A stretch of 64,000 nucleotides of DNA from Membranipora membranacea. Taxonomy: Eukaryota > Bryozoa > Gymnolaemata > Cheilostomatida > Membraniporidae. The DNA is taken from the NCBI GenBank assembly GCA_914767715.1, contig OU612073.1, positions 24,676,001 through 24,740,000 of the forward strand, written 5' to 3'. The position numbers and the translations under genes were made by a program. The notes beneath the pieces were generated by a model. It was not told the DNA's origin. It made no database searches and saw nothing but the letters and a program-made list of their open reading frames with translations. This document shows positions 60,901-64,000 of the stretch, in pieces (position 1 is the first letter of the stretch; the number at the start of each line of letters is the position of its first letter).

Positions 60901-63854
60901 TAAATCAAGAGAAAAAGTCTTACTTTCCAATTAAGTTTAAGTTCTGATGAACACACAATGATTGAAGTTTGAAGTTTATTTATTGCCTAATTTTAATATC
61001 CATCCTGTAGTCAGTTGATAGCATCGAAAGTATGGCACAAAAAATGAGGAAAAAATCAACAATAAAGGAGTCTGAGATGCATAGGTTAAAAAATCACAAA
61101 TAAAAGTCAAAAAAGGTGTTTTGTCTCTCGGTGGTTTTACTCTTGGGATGATCTTACTCTCAAACTTATATTGATCGACAGAACCAGACAGTACCATGGA
61201 GACAAATCCTAAGATCTCCAGCAGTCTGGGCTATAACTGTAGCTTCAATGACCTCAAACTTCGGCTTTTACCTCACATATACCAAACTGCCTGCTTATAT
61301 GAAAGAGGTGCTGGGTCTGGATATTAAATCTGTGAGTATTCAGTTTGAGCTTCGCTGGTCCCTTAATCATGCCCATATGTCATAGGGCTTTTAACCGCTC
61401 TGTAGGTTGTCCTACCAGACAGATGATTCACGGCCCAAATGTTAATTAGAACTAAATCAAACCCAGGTTATTTTTTGTCTGCCAGATGTGAACGAACAAC
61501 AGCGGCACTAGAATGAATTCGAGAGTCTCATATATAAACCAAAGTAATGCAATAAAGAAGGACATAAATTTAGTTTGTGAGTGTAATTTCATTTCTGGTT
61601 GAGTTCCATGTTAAAGAGGCTGAGACAAAATCGATTGTGATTATTTTCTTCTTTTGTAGGTTGGAATGTACTCAACACTTCCTTACATCGCCATGATAAT
61701 AGCCTCAAACCCTTACTCTTTTATCATTGATCATCTTCGTCAGAAACAAATATTCTCTACCCTCACTGCCAGAAGGCTGTCGACGGTTCTAGGTTAGTAC
61801 ACAGCACTCTTTGTTTTTATCTATCTCTACTTCTGACTGTGTACGGGAGTATTAAGGCCTGGTCTCAACATGAGAGGATCTAAATCCTGAGTTTGGCCTA
61901 TACCATGTCGCATAGTGGCACATCGAAGGCGCAAAAAACTCTGTGCACGAAAAGTTTAGGGGTTTGGGGCTCCACTAGACTTCCAATCAACGTTCAGATG
62001 AATTCAATTGATTTAAAAAGTGACATTGTCCGTTTACATATAAGCAGCTTGATCGTCAATAGTAATCAATTGTATATTCTGGAATTCCCAAACTTAGATG
62101 AATATGAGGGGATATCTTGAGCTTTTATCTCATATTCTAAATCTCCAGAGTTGAACCCAAAATATCTGAGCGACTTTTGTCACATTGTCTCAGGCAGCCA
62201 TCCCACAGATAGCATCCCAGTCAATGTGAACATGAAAATGACATAGTCCCAGCAATAAAATTGTGTCTGGGTCTGCAAAAGTAAAGTTAGACATCTGGGA
62301 CAAAGTGGATTAGTCTTCATCAGTGGAGAGAGTTATCCTCTCTTGAGTAGTAGTACTCATGTTGCAACCTATACCCATGCCTATCAAGCCCTATGCAAAC
62401 ACACATTGGTCCTCCGGTATTTTTAGTCCTGTTTCGCAAGGCCCTGACTAGGAAGAATGATGTGCCAGTACCAAAAAAGAAATGAATGCTGGTGCCAGGA
62501 AATGAACCTGGACCTCCAAGATCACAAGCCCGTACCCTTGAACATTAGACCACTCCTGCCTCCGGACAATACAAACAAACATCAAGATGTTAAACTGAAG
62601 ATTTCTTATTTTTCACGGGGTAATATATCATGTTGGCTGTAACTGAATCTGACACACATTTTTCTATCCACCATTACCATCACTCCAACAAGTAATATGA
62701 TATGGGGTTGATTTGAAGTTGATACTGTTTTTGTTTGATTTCAGCAATGTTTGTACCTATTGGATTCCTGATTGGAGCAGGCTTTATACCAGGTGATGAG
62801 AGATACCTCGGGATCATGTTCATGACTGCTGCTGTGATGTTTATGAGTCTAAGAGTGTCTGGCTACTGTCCAAACACACAAGATATCGCTGCCAGGTACT
62901 GGTTATTCCTGTGGAGAAGGTTTTCTCAATTTGTTTGAGGGTCCAAATAACCACTAAAGAATGCTGGAGATATAAAATATGTGCCTACATGAGAAACTAA
63001 TATACCAGCAAAGGATCTCAGGAAATTTACCATATACGTTACTGAATCCGTTGAAACCAGCTACAGTGCCTGTCACGCTGAATTTTCTGTATATGTTTGA
63101 TTTAGGCTTATATTACATTAAATTTTCCTGCATATGCATCCTCTCCCAAAGGTCTATCAATTTTATTTTTGATCTTTACAGATATTCAGGCGAGATTTAT
63201 GGATTAAACAACACTTTTGCTGCGGCAGCAGGAGTTGTAGCCCCCATCCTTGTCAACTTTCTGACCCCTGATGTAGGTGGTATGCTTTGCACATAGTAAA
63301 ACTCCTGACTCTCCTAGTTTTGTTAGACATTTTGTCCGAAATGTATTTTATTCTAAACTCAAGAGACTGATTGCTATAGACATAAAAAAATGTCAAAAAG
63401 TTTTCTTAATACATTTGCAAATAAAACACTCTTTGGCCAGATAGTTATAATTCACTTTTCCGAACTTGCACAACTCTTGTTCCAAACTATCTGATAATGC
63501 ATAATATGTTTGTTTTTTTTTATATATAAAAATGCCAAACATGTTTAATATGAGAAAACAAGTGATCAAAGAGAGAACAGGGATCAATTTTTCACCCTCA
63601 ATCAAAAGGAAAGCCCGGCACTTTACTTCTGTTTAGCTTAGTATTATTTGTTATTATAGGGCACCATTGAGGAATGGAGATCGGTATTCTATGTACTCGG
63701 TGTTGTACTGCTGATTGGTGGTGTCTTCTTTCTAATATTCGCTAGAGGTGAAACACAGGAGTGGGCTAAAGGTGATACTGATGCAGAGGAAAATCAGCTT
63801 ATTAAGGGAGATGATGATGGAGATTCAGCCATAGATAGCAAATATGGTTACTAA
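57931..63854 (+). CDS. SLC17-family anion transporter (sialin/VGLUT-like), ten coding exons
   Basis: Exons: 57931-58021, 58475-58668, 59040-59227, 59488-59656, 60046-60264, 61182-61331, 61660-61792, 62745-62895, 63182-63272, 63660-63854; phases close to 526 aa. This is a major-facilitator protein of the SLC17 family, which moves organic anions (glutamate, sialic acid, phosphate, nucleotides) across plasma or vesicle membranes. Family marks: EWDKKEQGYVLSAFYLGY then TQTPSGALAGRFGGKR (TM2-TM3), WFPKYERSKATALVYSGN (TM4-5), GWPTPYYFTGGL (TM6), SPAEHPRIS, VPWRQILRSPAVWAI, and YSGEIYGLNNTFA (TM11). TM1 is about residues 45-61, followed by a glycosylatable loop (N77-R-S, N87-S-T). The C-terminus is acidic and cytosolic. 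An in-frame TGA 18 nt upstream supports the start. The TM1 region (NAMRNC) differs from the classical NYALRVN, so the substrate is not predicted. Confidence 0.93.
58151..58380 (-). mobile_element. U2-snRNA-headed SINE-like element, copy 2
   Basis: It is about 90 per cent like copy 1 over its shared length and has the same orientation and junctions. The U2 part begins at GCTTTTCGGCC, a few bases short of the U2 5' end. This copy has an extra perfect hairpin (GAGGTCATAG paired with CTATGACCTC near 58264-58289) and an intact CATTCTAG/CTAGAATG hairpin. TTTCATG lies on both sides (58144-58150 and 58381-58387), a possible 7 bp target-site duplication. It lies in the first intron of the SLC17 gene, antisense to it. 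Confidence 0.82.
60366..60406 (+). repeat. GC-rich short tandem repeat (GGCCCCGTGGCCCGT)
   Basis: About three imperfect copies of a 15 bp GC-rich unit in an SLC17 intron that is otherwise AT-rich. Confidence 0.85.
62487..62560 (-). repeat. tRNA-like sequence with His-type (GTG) anticodon loop
   Basis: The minus strand forms a perfect 5 bp T stem (CCAGG/CCTGG) around TTCATTT, and an anticodon-like loop TTGTGAT that would read GTG (His). The acceptor and anticodon stems pair poorly and the T-loop lacks the usual TTCRA form, so this is more likely a pseudogene or SINE than a working tRNA. It lies in an SLC17 intron, antisense. Confidence 0.5.
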
Positions 63855-63976
63855 GATAATCTCTATCTGTTACTATAATCAATTATGGAGCATATCTACT
63901 CGGCTGACAAGTTAAAAGATCAAACGCTTGTGGGAATCGAGCTTGTGCATTACCTGATTGTTCTGATTATGGCACT

Positions 63977-63982
63977 AATAAA
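63977..63982 (+). terminator. Polyadenylation signal of the SLC17 gene
   Basis: AATAAA lies 123 nt after the TAA stop at 63852-63854, close to the window edge. Confidence 0.6.
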
Positions 63983-64000
63983 ACCATGCCTATTCCCCTC

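Noticed and set aside
62487-62560. Functional tRNA-His gene
   Set aside because: Only the T arm and a plausible anticodon loop are sound; acceptor and anticodon stems do not pair.

Overview
This is a 64 kb piece of an animal nuclear genome. It is AT-rich, with GT-AG introns and long intergenic stretches, and it holds four complete multi-exon protein genes that I could rebuild exon by exon with consistent phases. A ciliary gene (CEP290), a calcium/integrin-binding protein (CIB), a secreted antistasin/WAP protein and an SLC17 transporter show that it is metazoan. Many small phase-1 antistasin exons, RLE-type non-LTR elements and Polinton-like polymerase debris fit an invertebrate, perhaps a sponge or cnidarian, but I cannot fix the phylum from sequence alone.

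Layout. (1) 53-28482, minus: CEP290, 47 coding exons, 2489 codons plus stop. Its largest intron (6942-13322) carries a 5'-truncated LINE remnant (plus) and a long intact reverse transcriptase/endonuclease ORF (minus). Another intron holds a 1.38 kb TTAA-flanked foldback element. (2) 28483-30748: intergenic space between divergent genes. (3) 30749-33241, plus: CIB1-like gene, three coding exons, 191 aa. (4) 33242-34832: convergent intergenic space with a tRNA-like sequence and a GC-rich triple-hairpin block. (5) 34833-45997, minus: secreted protein of signal peptide, 23 antistasin-type domains (one per exon) and a C-terminal WAP domain, 789 aa; the middle has grown by six duplications of a two-exon unit. 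(6) 45998-57930: no intact gene; it contains a decayed protein-primed type DNA polymerase B (Polinton/Maverick-like), a roughly 107 bp tandem satellite inside it, a 178 bp tandem repeat and tRNA-like fragments. (7) 57931-63854, plus: SLC17-family transporter, ten coding exons, 526 aa.

The most unusual find is a repeat present twice (42457-42675 and 58151-58380, both minus) whose 5' end matches the first ~36 nt of U2 snRNA, followed by an unrelated hairpin-rich body. Copy 1 has a 14 bp target-site duplication, so it behaves as a U2-snRNA-headed SINE or snRNA-like retroelement. The four genes have no obvious joint pathway; CEP290 and CIB may share a divergent promoter region.
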